A stretch of 64,000 nt of DNA from Thalassomonas sp. RHCl1. GTDB taxonomy: Bacteria > Pseudomonadota > Gammaproteobacteria > Enterobacterales > Alteromonadaceae. The DNA is taken from positions 1 to 64,000 of the forward strand of contig NZ_CANDNZ010000020.1 in the NCBI RefSeq assembly GCF_947387555.1, read 5' to 3'. Below, in pieces: positions 16,239 through 24,708 of this stretch. Within the stretch, counting starts at the first letter, position 1. The number at the start of each line of letters is the position of its first letter. The notes beneath the pieces are model-generated. The model did not search any database and had not been told where the DNA came from. It saw nothing but the letters and a program-made list of their open reading frames with translations. Position numbers and translations under genes: made by a program.

Positions 16239-18809
16239 ATGAATATTTTTAATGCTGTCTGGTTCAGGCAATCAAAACGTTTACTGCTGCATGAGCTGCG
16301 CCGGGGTGATCTCACCATTATTTGCCTGGCGATTGTGCTGGCGGTGGCCACGGTATTTTCCCTGTCGGGTTTTTCCGGGCAGATACAACAGGCTTTGCTC
16401 AATAAAAGCACCAGCTTTATTGCCTCAGATCGGGTGCTGCAAACCAGCCGCGAGGTAGACCCCGTTATTATCGGCAAAAGTGAACAACTCGGCCTTGATA
16501 ATGCCAAGCAGTTATTGATGTCGTCCATGGTATTTGCCGGCGACAAGATGCAGCTGGCTCAGCTTAAGGCGGTTTCCGATGGTTATCCGCTCAGAGGTGA
16601 GCTGCTGATCTCTTTCCCGCAGCATAAGTTAGTGAACCAGCGCCGCAATGCGCCTGAGCCCGGTAAGGTCTGGGTGGAAAAGAAAGTATTATCCGCCCTG
16701 GATTTGACCATGGGGGACAGCATAGAGATAGGCGTGAGCAGTTTTGTGCTTGACGGTATTATCGAACAAATTCCCGATGCCAGTTTCAGTGTCTTTACCA
16801 ATGGCCCGGCGATTATTTTAAATGAGTCGGATATCGGTAACACCCAGTTGATACAGCCGGCCAGTCGCTTAACTTATAAGTATTTGTTTGCCGGCGAGAA
16901 AGATGCGGTTGAAGCATTTGAGACCTGGATTAAACCGCAAGTGAACGAAACCCAGCGCTGGTATGATATCCAGTCACGGCAGTCGCCGCTCGCCAATGCC
17001 CTGAACCGCGCCGAAAAATACCTTTCTCTGGCCAGTATGCTGGGTATTATTCTTGCCGCCGTTGCGGTCGCCGTCGCCAGCCGCCGTTACAGCCACAGGC
17101 ATCAGCCTATGGTGGCGGTATTTAAGGCCATGGGGGCGTCTATGGCGCATATCCAGAAACTCTATTGTCTGCATTGGGGCCTGTTGAGTCTTTTTAGTAT
17201 TTTTGTCGGTATGATGCTCGGATATGCCTTATTACAGGGTGGCTTATATGCGGTGAAGGACTTTTTGCCGGTAAATGATTTTGTCTTTAGCTGGTATCCG
17301 CTACTGATTTCCTGTGTTACCGGGCTGATCTGCGCCATTGCCTTTGCAGTGACGCCGTTAAAACATCTGGTGGCGACACCGGCTTTGTCGGTGATCCGCG
17401 GCTTTTCACAGTCTGATAGCGGCGCTGACAATACTACTTCACTTTCCTTTAAACAAAGAGTACAACAAGGCGGGCAGTATCTTTTGCCGCTGGCGGCGTT
17501 GTTTACCCTGCTGTTTATGTTCAGCAAAGATTTGCTGTTAAGTTTTGCCTTGCTTATCGGCGGCATTTTGGTGGCGGGTATTCTGGTGCTCTTTGGCCGT
17601 GGCCTGATGAGTGCCGGTCGGGTTGCCGGTACCCAGGCGGGTAAATCCTGGCACCTGGCGATGGCGAATTTAAAACGGCGGGCAAAAGAAAACAGTGTCC
17701 AGCTGGTAAGTTTTACCATAGCCATTAAGTTGTTGTTATTGATTGTGGTGATCCGCAGTGCTTTGCTGAGCGAATGGCAGCAGCAATTACCCCAGGATGC
17801 GCCGAACCGCTTTTTGATCAACGTCAGTGGCCCTGAAGTGACCCAGGTTGATGACTTTGTTGCCAGACACAGTTTAAAAACCAGTGGCTTATATCCGGTG
17901 GTACGGGGAAGGTTAACGGCAATTAATGAAGAAAAAGTCGCGCAAAAAGTTACCAAGGAAGAAGATAAGGCGTCGGATAACGGCAGGCGTGGTGTCGGCC
18001 GTGAGCTTAACCTGACCTGGCGCGAGCAATTGCCGAAGGAAAATAATATTATCGACGGCAGCTGGTGGGCTAAGTCCGGTGCAGGGTCAAGCCAACAGCC
18101 CCAGGTCTCGGTTGAGCAGGGGGTGGCCGAGCGTTTAGAGCTTAAAGTCGGCGATACCTTGACCTTCCAGCTCGGCAGTGAATTTTTCACTGTGCCTGTC
18201 ACCAGCATCCGTGAAGTGAACTGGCAGTCGATGCAGCCGAACTTCTTTATGATCTTCAGCCCGGGCGTGCTGGCCGATTTCCCTGCCACCTATATTTCAT
18301 CGCTTTATATACCCGACGAAAAAGATCAAGCCCTGCAAGACTTTATGGCGCAGCATCCGACCATTTCCATGATAGATGTTGATGTCATGATAGGTCAGCT
18401 GCACAGCGTGATTGAACAGGTATCACTGGCGGTGGAGTTTATCCTGGTACTGGTGGTGATCGCAGGTTCCCTGGTGTTAGTGGCCCAAGTGCAGGCCAGC
18501 ATGGAAGAGCGGGAGCGGGAAGTGGCTATTTTAAGAACCCTGGGGGCAAAAGGCACTTTACTGAGGAACAGTGTTTTGTTTGAATTTGTTGCCCTGGGAG
18601 CTATTGCCGGTTTTATGGCCAGTATCGCCATGGAGATCGCTGTGTACTTTTTACAAACCCGGATATTTGAGATGAGCGCCAGTCTGCATTTCCAATACTG
18701 GGGGCTGGGGGTTGTGTCCGGTGGCCTCTTTGTCGGCTTGGTGGGCATGCTCAGCTGTTGGCGTTTGCTTAATATGTCAAGTGTGACCCTGATCCGGCGC
18801 ACCATGTAA
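16239..18809 (+). CDS. ybbP: FtsX-like ABC permease YbbP
   Basis: 856-aa inner-membrane protein with two FtsX-type permease regions. One four-helix unit lies in residues 260-420; the second is C-terminal (about 735-850, with EREREVAILRTLGAKGTLLRNSVLFE typical of the FtsX core). Large periplasmic segments separate the helices. A Lys/Glu-rich insertion at about residues 565-585 is not conserved in style. Works with YbbA. A strong terminator follows. Confidence 0.93.
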   Translation: MNIFNAVWFRQSKRLLLHELRRGDLTIICLAIVLAVATVFSLSGFSGQIQQALLNKSTSFIASDRVLQTSREVDPVIIGKSEQLGLDNAKQLLMSSMVFAGDKMQLAQLKAVSDGYPLRGELLISFPQHKLVNQRRNAPEPGKVWVEKKVLSALDLTMGDSIEIGVSSFVLDGIIEQIPDASFSVFTNGPAIILNESDIGNTQLIQPASRLTYKYLFAGEKDAVEAFETWIKPQVNETQRWYDIQSRQSPLANALNRAEKYLSLASMLGIILAAVAVAVASRRYSHRHQPMVAVFKAMGASMAHIQKLYCLHWGLLSLFSIFVGMMLGYALLQGGLYAVKDFLPVNDFVFSWYPLLISCVTGLICAIAFAVTPLKHLVATPALSVIRGFSQSDSGADNTTSLSFKQRVQQGGQYLLPLAALFTLLFMFSKDLLLSFALLIGGILVAGILVLFGRGLMSAGRVAGTQAGKSWHLAMANLKRRAKENSVQLVSFTIAIKLLLLIVVIRSALLSEWQQQLPQDAPNRFLINVSGPEVTQVDDFVARHSLKTSGLYPVVRGRLTAINEEKVAQKVTKEEDKASDNGRRGVGRELNLTWREQLPKENNIIDGSWWAKSGAGSSQQPQVSVEQGVAERLELKVGDTLTFQLGSEFFTVPVTSIREVNWQSMQPNFFMIFSPGVLADFPATYISSLYIPDEKDQALQDFMAQHPTISMIDVDVMIGQLHSVIEQVSLAVEFILVLVVIAGSLVLVAQVQASMEEREREVAILRTLGAKGTLLRNSVLFEFVALGAIAGFMASIAMEIAVYFLQTRIFEMSASLHFQYWGLGVVSGGLFVGLVGMLSCWRLLNMSSVTLIRRTM

Positions 18810-18850
18810 TTTGCATAGCTTGGCTATATTACTGGCTTAGTAACTAAATC

Positions 18851-18880
18851 AATAAAGGCTTGCTGCGGCAAGCCTTTATT
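18851..18880. terminator. Bidirectional terminator
   Basis: AATAAAGGCTTGC-tgcg-GCAAGCCTTTATT, a 13-bp perfect stem with A/T flanks on both sides, between convergent ybbP and the TIGR01777 gene. Confidence 0.9.
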
Positions 18881-18912
18881 ATTTGTGAGCATAACCGGCT
18901 TACCCTTTGCCG

Positions 18913-19842
18913 TTATTTGGCTAACAACTGCGCCAATGCCTGTTCTAATGTCGGATATTCAAAGGTGAAACCTGCATCAAGTAATTTCTTCGGTACCACA
19001 TGCTGGCCGTGGATCAAGAGTTCAGCCATTTCCCCTATCAGCAGTTTTAATACCGGGCCCGGCATCGGCATAAAGCAGGGACGGTGCAGCTGGCTTGCCA
19101 ATGTCTGGCTAAACTCCTTATTGCTAACCGGTGTTGGCGCGGTCAAGTTTACCGCTTGGGAGATGTTCTCTTGTTGCAGCAGGTAATTCAGCGCCTGGCA
19201 GTAATCGTCTATATGTATCCAGGACATAAATTGACGACCATCGGCAATCGGCCCTCCCAGCCCAAAAGAAAAGGGCGGCAGCATTTTCGCTAGGGCGCCG
19301 CCATTTTTGCTTAAGACAATACCGGTACGTAGCAGGCAAATCCGGGTCTTTTCCCGGCACTGCAGGGCTTTTTCTTCCCAGGTCTGGCATAAGTCGTGGC
19401 TGAATTCCGGATAACAATCAGTAAAGTTTTCACCTATATCAAAAGTTTGCTGGCGGCCGTAATAGCCGATGGCAGATCCGGAAAGGAAAACCTCCGGCGG
19501 GGAGGTGGATTGGTTGATCAATTGCGAAAGCTGTTCGGTGACTTGCCAGCGGCTTTGACATAAGCGCTGCTTTTGCTTTTCACTCCAGCGGGTATCTGCC
19601 AGTGATTCTCCTTGCAGATTGATCACCGCATCAAAGGCATCCAGGTTCTCAAAGCCTTGTAAATGCTGGATCAAGACAATGTCGTTTTTACCCTGGTGTT
19701 CTTTTGCGTCTCCTGGCAATTCACTGCTGAACAATTGTGGATGTATTTGCCGGCTCAGGACGGTAAAGTGATGTTGATGCAAATATTTGTTAATAAAATG
19801 TCGGCCAATTAAGCCGGTGCCCCCGGTGATCAGGATGTTCAT
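18913..19842 (-). CDS. TIGR01777-family NAD(P)-binding epimerase-like protein (YfcH)
   Basis: 309-aa short-chain dehydrogenase/epimerase-fold protein. The N-terminal dinucleotide loop is ITGGTGLIGRHF. GSAIGYYGRQQ sits at the active-site region, and LRTGIVLSKNGGALAKMLPPFSFGLGGPIADGRQFMSWIHI is the family hallmark; the C-terminal domain holds RPCFMPMPGPVLKLLIGEMAELL. E. coli YfcH is the namesake; its reaction is not known. Length normal. Confidence 0.92.
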   Translation of the reverse strand: MNILITGGTGLIGRHFINKYLHQHHFTVLSRQIHPQLFSSELPGDAKEHQGKNDIVLIQHLQGFENLDAFDAVINLQGESLADTRWSEKQKQRLCQSRWQVTEQLSQLINQSTSPPEVFLSGSAIGYYGRQQTFDIGENFTDCYPEFSHDLCQTWEEKALQCREKTRICLLRTGIVLSKNGGALAKMLPPFSFGLGGPIADGRQFMSWIHIDDYCQALNYLLQQENISQAVNLTAPTPVSNKEFSQTLASQLHRPCFMPMPGPVLKLLIGEMAELLIHGQHVVPKKLLDAGFTFEYPTLEQALAQLLAK

Positions 19843-20049
19843 ATCATTGCACCTTTGCCTGTGTTAGTAACGAGCTTAGTCTATTTTGTTTGCCTGCGGG
19901 CTTAATCTTTTTAATTATGACAAAGCTTGGGCCTACTCGGTAAAAAAATGTGCAATGTCATGAATTAATTATCAAAATTTATTACGGCTTTTAGGGCGTT
20001 TTAGCGTATAGTTTGGGCTTTAAAACTAAGAACAAAAGAAAGTCTATTT

Positions 20050-21141
20050 ATGGGATTAACCAGCAAAAACAGCAGCACCGTTAAGGCGCTTTTGGTGACC
20101 GCCGCCCTTTTTATTATTCTCGCGGGTATTAAAACCGCGGCGAATATTTTAGTACCGTTTTTATTATCGGTTTTTATCGCCATTATCTGCAATCCCCTGG
20201 TGGCAAAAGCCAGCAAATACAAAATTCCCAATGTGATTTCCGTACTGCTGGTGATCCTGATGTTTGTCACCATCGCCCTTTCCCTGGCAGGCCTGGTGGG
20301 CAACTCCCTGAATGAATTATCCCTGCTGTTACCTGAATATCGGGCGCAGCTTAAAGAGCAGTTTGTCTGGGTGACGGAAAAACTTGCCAATTACAATATT
20401 CAGATTTCTTCTGCAGTGCTGGTGGAGTACTTTGACCCGGGGGCGGCCATGAGCCTGGCGGCGGATATGCTCAGCGGCCTGGGAGGCGTGATGGCCAATA
20501 TGTTTTTGATCATCATGACGGTGGTTTTTATGCTGTTTGAAGCCTCAGGTATTCCGAAAAAGCTGCATCTGGCGCTGGACGATCCCGAAATGCGCCTGAA
20601 GCAAATCGATAAGTTCCTTTCCTCGGTGAACCATTATATCGCGATTAAAACCCTGGTCAGCATCGCCACCGGGGTCTGCGTTTCTGTGATGCTGTGGGCT
20701 TTTGGTCTGGACTTTTTCCTGCTGTGGGGCGTGTTGGCATTTTTACTTAATTATATTCCCAATATCGGCTCTATTATTGCGGCGGTACCGGCAATGTCTT
20801 TAGCGGTATTACAGCTCGGACCGGGCAGTGCCGGACTTATCGGTTTAGGTTACCTGATGATCAATACCGTGATGGGCAATGCGGTGGAGCCCAGGTATTT
20901 GGGCAGGGGCCTTGGCCTTTCTACCTTGGTGGTATTTTTATCGTTAATCTTTTGGGGCTGGCTGTTAGGCACGGTGGGCATGTTATTGTCTGTACCTTTA
21001 ACCATGATAGTAAAAATTGCCCTGGAAAGTTCCTCCGAAGGTCGCTGGTTGGCTGTGCTCTTGTCCGGGAATGAACCTGGGGATGAGTCTGGCAATGAAA
21101 GCGGGAATGAGCCGGAAACTGAAGCCGGCCATAAAGTCTAG
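20050..21141 (+). CDS. AI-2E (PerM/TqsA-type) family transporter
   Basis: 363-aa inner-membrane protein with the AI-2E family layout: two N-terminal helices, a soluble helical segment with a P-rich LLPEYR stretch, then a block of hydrophobic helices. The block has LLWGVLAFLLNYIPNIGSIIAAVPA and NAVEPRYLGRGLGLSTLVVFLSLIFWGWLLG, the family signature. Members include the autoinducer-2 exporter TqsA and proton- or Na+-linked exporters; substrate unknown. The last 25 residues are a Gly/Asn/Glu repeat tail (GNEPGDESGNESGNEP), an addition outside the family core that looks low-complexity. Confidence 0.9.
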   Translation: MGLTSKNSSTVKALLVTAALFIILAGIKTAANILVPFLLSVFIAIICNPLVAKASKYKIPNVISVLLVILMFVTIALSLAGLVGNSLNELSLLLPEYRAQLKEQFVWVTEKLANYNIQISSAVLVEYFDPGAAMSLAADMLSGLGGVMANMFLIIMTVVFMLFEASGIPKKLHLALDDPEMRLKQIDKFLSSVNHYIAIKTLVSIATGVCVSVMLWAFGLDFFLLWGVLAFLLNYIPNIGSIIAAVPAMSLAVLQLGPGSAGLIGLGYLMINTVMGNAVEPRYLGRGLGLSTLVVFLSLIFWGWLLGTVGMLLSVPLTMIVKIALESSSEGRWLAVLLSGNEPGDESGNESGNEPETEAGHKV

Positions 21142-21206
21142 TGCTGACTTTGACGTAATAAAAACTGCCCGCCTTGATTGCCATTTGAATGTAAGGAGTA
21201 CTGTTA

Positions 21207-21689
21207 ATGGACAAGTATATAGTCACCAAAGAAGAAATTGACGACTATCCCGGGATAGAGAAAACGCATTTTCTCAATAACAAAGCGGTGCGCCGCAATA
21301 AATCCCTGGGCGATCTGACGGGTTTAAACGGCATAGGTTTTCATATTATTGAGATCCAGCCGGGATTTGAGTCCACCGAGTTTCATCAGCATTTTTTTGA
21401 AGAAGAATGCGTATATATTCTTGCCGGAGAAGCCGAGGCCAGGATTGGCGATGATATCAGCCGGGTAAAGGCCGGTGATTTTATCGGTTACCGGGCAGGG
21501 GGCCAGGCCCATAGCCTGAAAAATACCGGCACTCAACTGTTAAGGTGTATCGTGGTCGGCCAGCGTTTGGAACATGATGTTGCCGATTATCCGGATTTGC
21601 AAAAGCGTATTTTTCGCAATAAAGGCCGTCAGTGGAATCTGGTGGATATTGCTGCGATTGAAACGCCGGTGGCGGGGGAGAAAAAGTAG
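21207..21689 (+). CDS. Cupin domain protein
   Basis: 160-aa single-cupin protein. The metal motif is visible as FHQHFFEEECVYILAGE (His-x-His and Glu) and the second motif ends in GGQAHSLKNTG. Cupins are small beta-barrels that bind metals and act as isomerases, oxygenases or sensors; the reaction here is unknown. AAGGAG at 21193-21198 fixes the start. It lies 65 nt behind the AI-2E gene on the same strand and may be co-transcribed. Confidence 0.85.
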   Translation: MDKYIVTKEEIDDYPGIEKTHFLNNKAVRRNKSLGDLTGLNGIGFHIIEIQPGFESTEFHQHFFEEECVYILAGEAEARIGDDISRVKAGDFIGYRAGGQAHSLKNTGTQLLRCIVVGQRLEHDVADYPDLQKRIFRNKGRQWNLVDIAAIETPVAGEKK

Positions 21690-21708
21690 TCAACGGGAGC
21701 TGACATGG

Positions 21709-21740
21709 GCAGGCATTGGAAGGGTATAGCCAATGCCTGC
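21709..21740. terminator. Hairpin between convergent cupin and SGNH genes
   Basis: GCAGGCATTGG/CCAATGCCTGC, an 11-bp perfect stem with a 10-nt loop in a 67-bp convergent spacer; weak T-tract. Confidence 0.65.
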
Positions 21741-21756
21741 GTTTAGCTGTTAGCGC

Positions 21757-22599
21757 TTAAAACGTTCTTTGATGACGCTTGATTGCTCTGGCGATGCGTT
21801 TGGCGGCACGGGTGACGGTTTTTCTGCTGGGGTGCAGACCATCGCCCATATGTTCAAAACCTTTCCAGAAATCAACGACAATAGCTTCTGGCATTTCGCT
21901 TTCCAATCGGCTGCGGTAGAGGTCCCGGTAGGCATTGTAGCTTTCTTCACCTATGATCCAGGGCCAGCCCAGGGCGGTACGAAAAAGCTCCAGCTCTAAA
22001 TTTTCATAAGCGGGGGTATAGCCGTAAATCGGGGTGATGCCTTTTTCCAGCGCTTTTTTGCCGACGGCAATGAGATTATCAATAGAGGCATTCATCTGAT
22101 CTTCACTACATTCCATGGTTAATTCCATGGCAATGCCGAAGGCATCTGGATGCATGCAGTCGTTGCCCTTAACGATCACCAGGTAATTGGCATTGACGTT
22201 ATCCCTTGTGGATACCCGGGCCAGGGCCTTTTGAAACTGGATATCGTAACTGTCCCAACCGGGACCGACACATTCAGGTCCCGGATAACAGCCGAGACGG
22301 GTAAAACTGGTGGCGCCGGCCTGGGCTTCGTTAATGACATGTCCCGACAGGCTTCTTTCTCTTACCAGGGCATTGCCGAGAGAGAGATAAGTGCCTGAAT
22401 TGACCGCCGTGCCCGCTAAAGGGGCCTGTAAATCACTGAAAAACGGGGTTGTTGCATTTGCATAAGAGGCGCCGATGATAAGCAATGGTGCCTCGGTTGA
22501 TTTATGATCTGCCCATGCCGCAGAAGATATAAATGAGATGGTGATAACAAGTGAAGAAAAGAGACGTTTGACCGATTTTAAGTATGAAAACTTCAACAT
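21757..22599 (-). CDS. Secreted SGNH/GDSL-like hydrolase
   Basis: 280 aa with a signal peptide ending near SSAAWA. SGNH blocks are visible in altered form: block I LLIIGASYA (Ser in GASYA in place of GDS), an AGATS block II-like Gly, block III VKGNDCMHP (Asn) and block V DGLHPSRK (Asp and His). An esterase or acetylhydrolase acting outside the cytoplasm is the likely role. Several Cys suggest disulphides. Convergent with the cupin gene and divergent from the GFA gene. Confidence 0.78.
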   Translation of the reverse strand: MLKFSYLKSVKRLFSSLVITISFISSAAWADHKSTEAPLLIIGASYANATTPFFSDLQAPLAGTAVNSGTYLSLGNALVRERSLSGHVINEAQAGATSFTRLGCYPGPECVGPGWDSYDIQFQKALARVSTRDNVNANYLVIVKGNDCMHPDAFGIAMELTMECSEDQMNASIDNLIAVGKKALEKGITPIYGYTPAYENLELELFRTALGWPWIIGEESYNAYRDLYRSRLESEMPEAIVVDFWKGFEHMGDGLHPSRKTVTRAAKRIARAIKRHQRTF

Positions 22600-22889
22600 A
22601 AAATATTCCTGGTACTTAAGTTAATGTTAATAATAAAACACCCTTACCCCAAGGCTTTTTATGAAACCTTCCCTGGGATCTGCTATCAAGATATCGTTTT
22701 GTTTCACATGTGGATACCCTGATAATTAGAACAAATCGATCTAATTGCCATAAAAAAGTTAACTTTTCGTTATAACTTGATGTCGTCAAGATGGGGATTT
22801 TCCCTGGGAATATTACTGGTATTATTGCCTTAAGCTGATCATACTTTTGCCTGGGCACAGCTATTGCCAGCTAAGCCAAAGGAGGGGAA

Positions 22890-23339
22890 ATGTCAGAGGA
22901 AAAAGGAAACTATACCGGCAGTTGTTTATGTGGACAGGTACAATACCGGGTGAGCGAGTTTTTACCCGTGATCGCCCATTGCCATTGCACTATGTGCCAA
23001 AAATTCCATGGTGCGGCTTTTTCAACGTTTGCTGAAGTTGAAAAAGAAAACCTTCACTGGCTCAGCGGCCAGGAGCATTTAACCAGCTACCGGGCGGAAA
23101 ACGGCAGCATCAGGCAGTTCTGCAACTGCTGTGGCGCCAGCATGGTGTTTATTTCCCGTTATAACGAGGAAGCGTCCACGGTAGAGATTGCCATCGCCAC
23201 CTTAGACTCCGGGGCGCCCTTAACCCCGGATGCCCATATTTTTACCCGCTCTAAAGTGTCCTGGATAACGCTTTGCGATGATTTGCCCAAGTTCAGTGCC
23301 TTTCGAAAACCAATACCGGCAGATGAAGATCATAGTTGA
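22890..23339 (+). CDS. GFA family (glutathione-dependent formaldehyde-activating-like) protein
   Basis: 149-aa Mss4-fold zinc protein. The zinc-binding Cys patterns are GSCLCGQVQYRV, CHCTMCQKFHGAAFSTF and FCNCCGASM. Family members are related to glutathione-dependent formaldehyde-activating enzyme, but for most the real reaction is unproven. GGAGG lies upstream of the ATG. Its last 10 nt overlap the 3' end of convergent mltC. Confidence 0.88.
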   Translation: MSEEKGNYTGSCLCGQVQYRVSEFLPVIAHCHCTMCQKFHGAAFSTFAEVEKENLHWLSGQEHLTSYRAENGSIRQFCNCCGASMVFISRYNEEASTVEIAIATLDSGAPLTPDAHIFTRSKVSWITLCDDLPKFSAFRKPIPADEDHS

Positions 23340-24511
23340 TAGCTTTTTTCCGCCCGGGTGACTTTCTGCAGGTAACGCCGGCTTTCGGCCTTGGGGTGTT
23401 CCATGGTTAAATGCTGGTAAACTTGCCAAGGCAGCAATGTATTAATCCGGCTTTTGGCATGATCCCGGTTGCTGCTGAAGGTTTTAAAGACATTGCCGGC
23501 GCCGCCGTTGTAGGCGGAAATCATGGCAAAATGCCGGCTCTGGCTGTTGCGGATATTTTTCAGGTATTGCTGGGATAAAATATGCAAATAGGCGGTGCCG
23601 ATGTCGATATTCTCCCGGGCGCTGAACAGGGTTTGCTTGCCTGGCATGCCGGGCTTTTTCTTGATCTTCTGGTAAACATCTTTGCCTGCGGTGGCAGGCA
23701 CGATTTGCATCAGGCCGTAGGCATTGGCGCGGCTGACGGCAAAGGGGTTAAAACTGCTTTCGGTCTCAATAATGGCATAAATCAATGCCGGTTTTATTTG
23801 GTATTTATTGGCGGCAGCCAGCACATAAGGGGCGTATTTTTGTTTGCGCAGCTGATGATGAGAACCCACCATAGGGATTTCCACGCCATAGATTTGCTGC
23901 TTGCTCCTGACGGTTTTTTTCAATTTGTGTTTGATCAGGTAGTCGGCAAAGCGGTTGGCGCGCCAGGAATAGGCGATAGCCTGACCGTCGTGATCGAGTA
24001 CCTGATTAAATAAATAGGGTTTGCCGGAAATGATCGGCTCCCTGTCGGAAAATAAATCGATATGGGCCGGGTTGTCGTCAGTGAGTAAAGTGGTGACTAT
24101 CGCCTGTTTCAGCTGTTCCAGGGGCTTGCTGGCGGCAATGGTTTCAACGCTGACCAGGCCTTTGGCAAAGTCGACCTCCGCCTTGGAATGATAGCCGTGG
24201 CCGTATTTCACTAACTTTTTGCGCCCGGCAACCGGCGCATGCTCTTTACCCCAAATGGCGATGATGATGGCGGCGAATTCTTTAATGCTGGCATCTAAGG
24301 TGTTGAGATCGCTGACTAACTGTCCGGGAGACTGGCTGTAGGTTTTTCCTTTGCCCTTGAGGTACCCTTTAAGGTGTGTTTTCGGATTGTCCGAGAGTAT
24401 CGCCCGGGCAAGTTTTTGCTGATCTGTTACCGTGCAGGCGCAGAGCAGCACAGTGAAAAGCAAGATAACGCCCAGGCGGGGTGAGAAAGAAAACCTGCGG
24501 GTAACATCCAT
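23330..24511 (-). CDS. mltC: Membrane-bound lytic murein transglycosylase C
   Basis: 393-aa outer-membrane-type lipoprotein that cleaves peptidoglycan to anhydromuropeptides. The lipobox LCAC puts the lipidated Cys at residue 26. The family-specific N-terminal domain (DUF3393 type) fills residues 35-220. The SLT domain follows, with ALIYAIIETESSFNPFAVS (catalytic Glu in ETESSF), AYGLMQIVPATAG and SAYNGGAGNV. Length and order match MltC. The 3' end overlaps the GFA gene by 10 nt. Confidence 0.94.
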   Translation of the reverse strand: MDVTRRFSFSPRLGVILLFTVLLCACTVTDQQKLARAILSDNPKTHLKGYLKGKGKTYSQSPGQLVSDLNTLDASIKEFAAIIIAIWGKEHAPVAGRKKLVKYGHGYHSKAEVDFAKGLVSVETIAASKPLEQLKQAIVTTLLTDDNPAHIDLFSDREPIISGKPYLFNQVLDHDGQAIAYSWRANRFADYLIKHKLKKTVRSKQQIYGVEIPMVGSHHQLRKQKYAPYVLAAANKYQIKPALIYAIIETESSFNPFAVSRANAYGLMQIVPATAGKDVYQKIKKKPGMPGKQTLFSARENIDIGTAYLHILSQQYLKNIRNSQSRHFAMISAYNGGAGNVFKTFSSNRDHAKSRINTLLPWQVYQHLTMEHPKAESRRYLQKVTRAEKSYQL

Positions 24512-24633
24512 CCAATAGCAATCCCATACTGCAAAACTCTGGCCTTACTTTTTCATATCCGGCAACAAAAATAAAGTCTGTGCCGGTTTTTACAAGTAAA
24601 GGGAGAGGAAATTTACCGATAAGGGGATTTAGC

Positions 24634-24647
24634 TTGATTCAAATCAC
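24634..24647 (+). promoter_or_regulatory. FNR/DNR-type box upstream of norD
   Basis: TTGAT-tcaa-ATCAC differs from the FNR consensus TTGATnnnnATCAA at one position. Its centre lies 62-75 nt before the norD start. A -10-like TAGCAT at 24670-24675 would put transcription start near 24682, so the box would be centred near -41.5, the standard class II activation position. Fits anaerobic or NO control of a nor gene. Confidence 0.75.
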
Positions 24648-24708
24648 GGCGGGGATTTTTAGCCTTTGTTAGCATGCCTTTAGGTAGCATAATCAGGTAA
24701 AGGTACTG

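Noticed and set aside
22670-22809. Two TCCCTGGGA sites between the SGNH and GFA genes as a paired operator
   Set aside because: Only two short matches 130 bp apart with no further symmetry; chance is a sufficient explanation.
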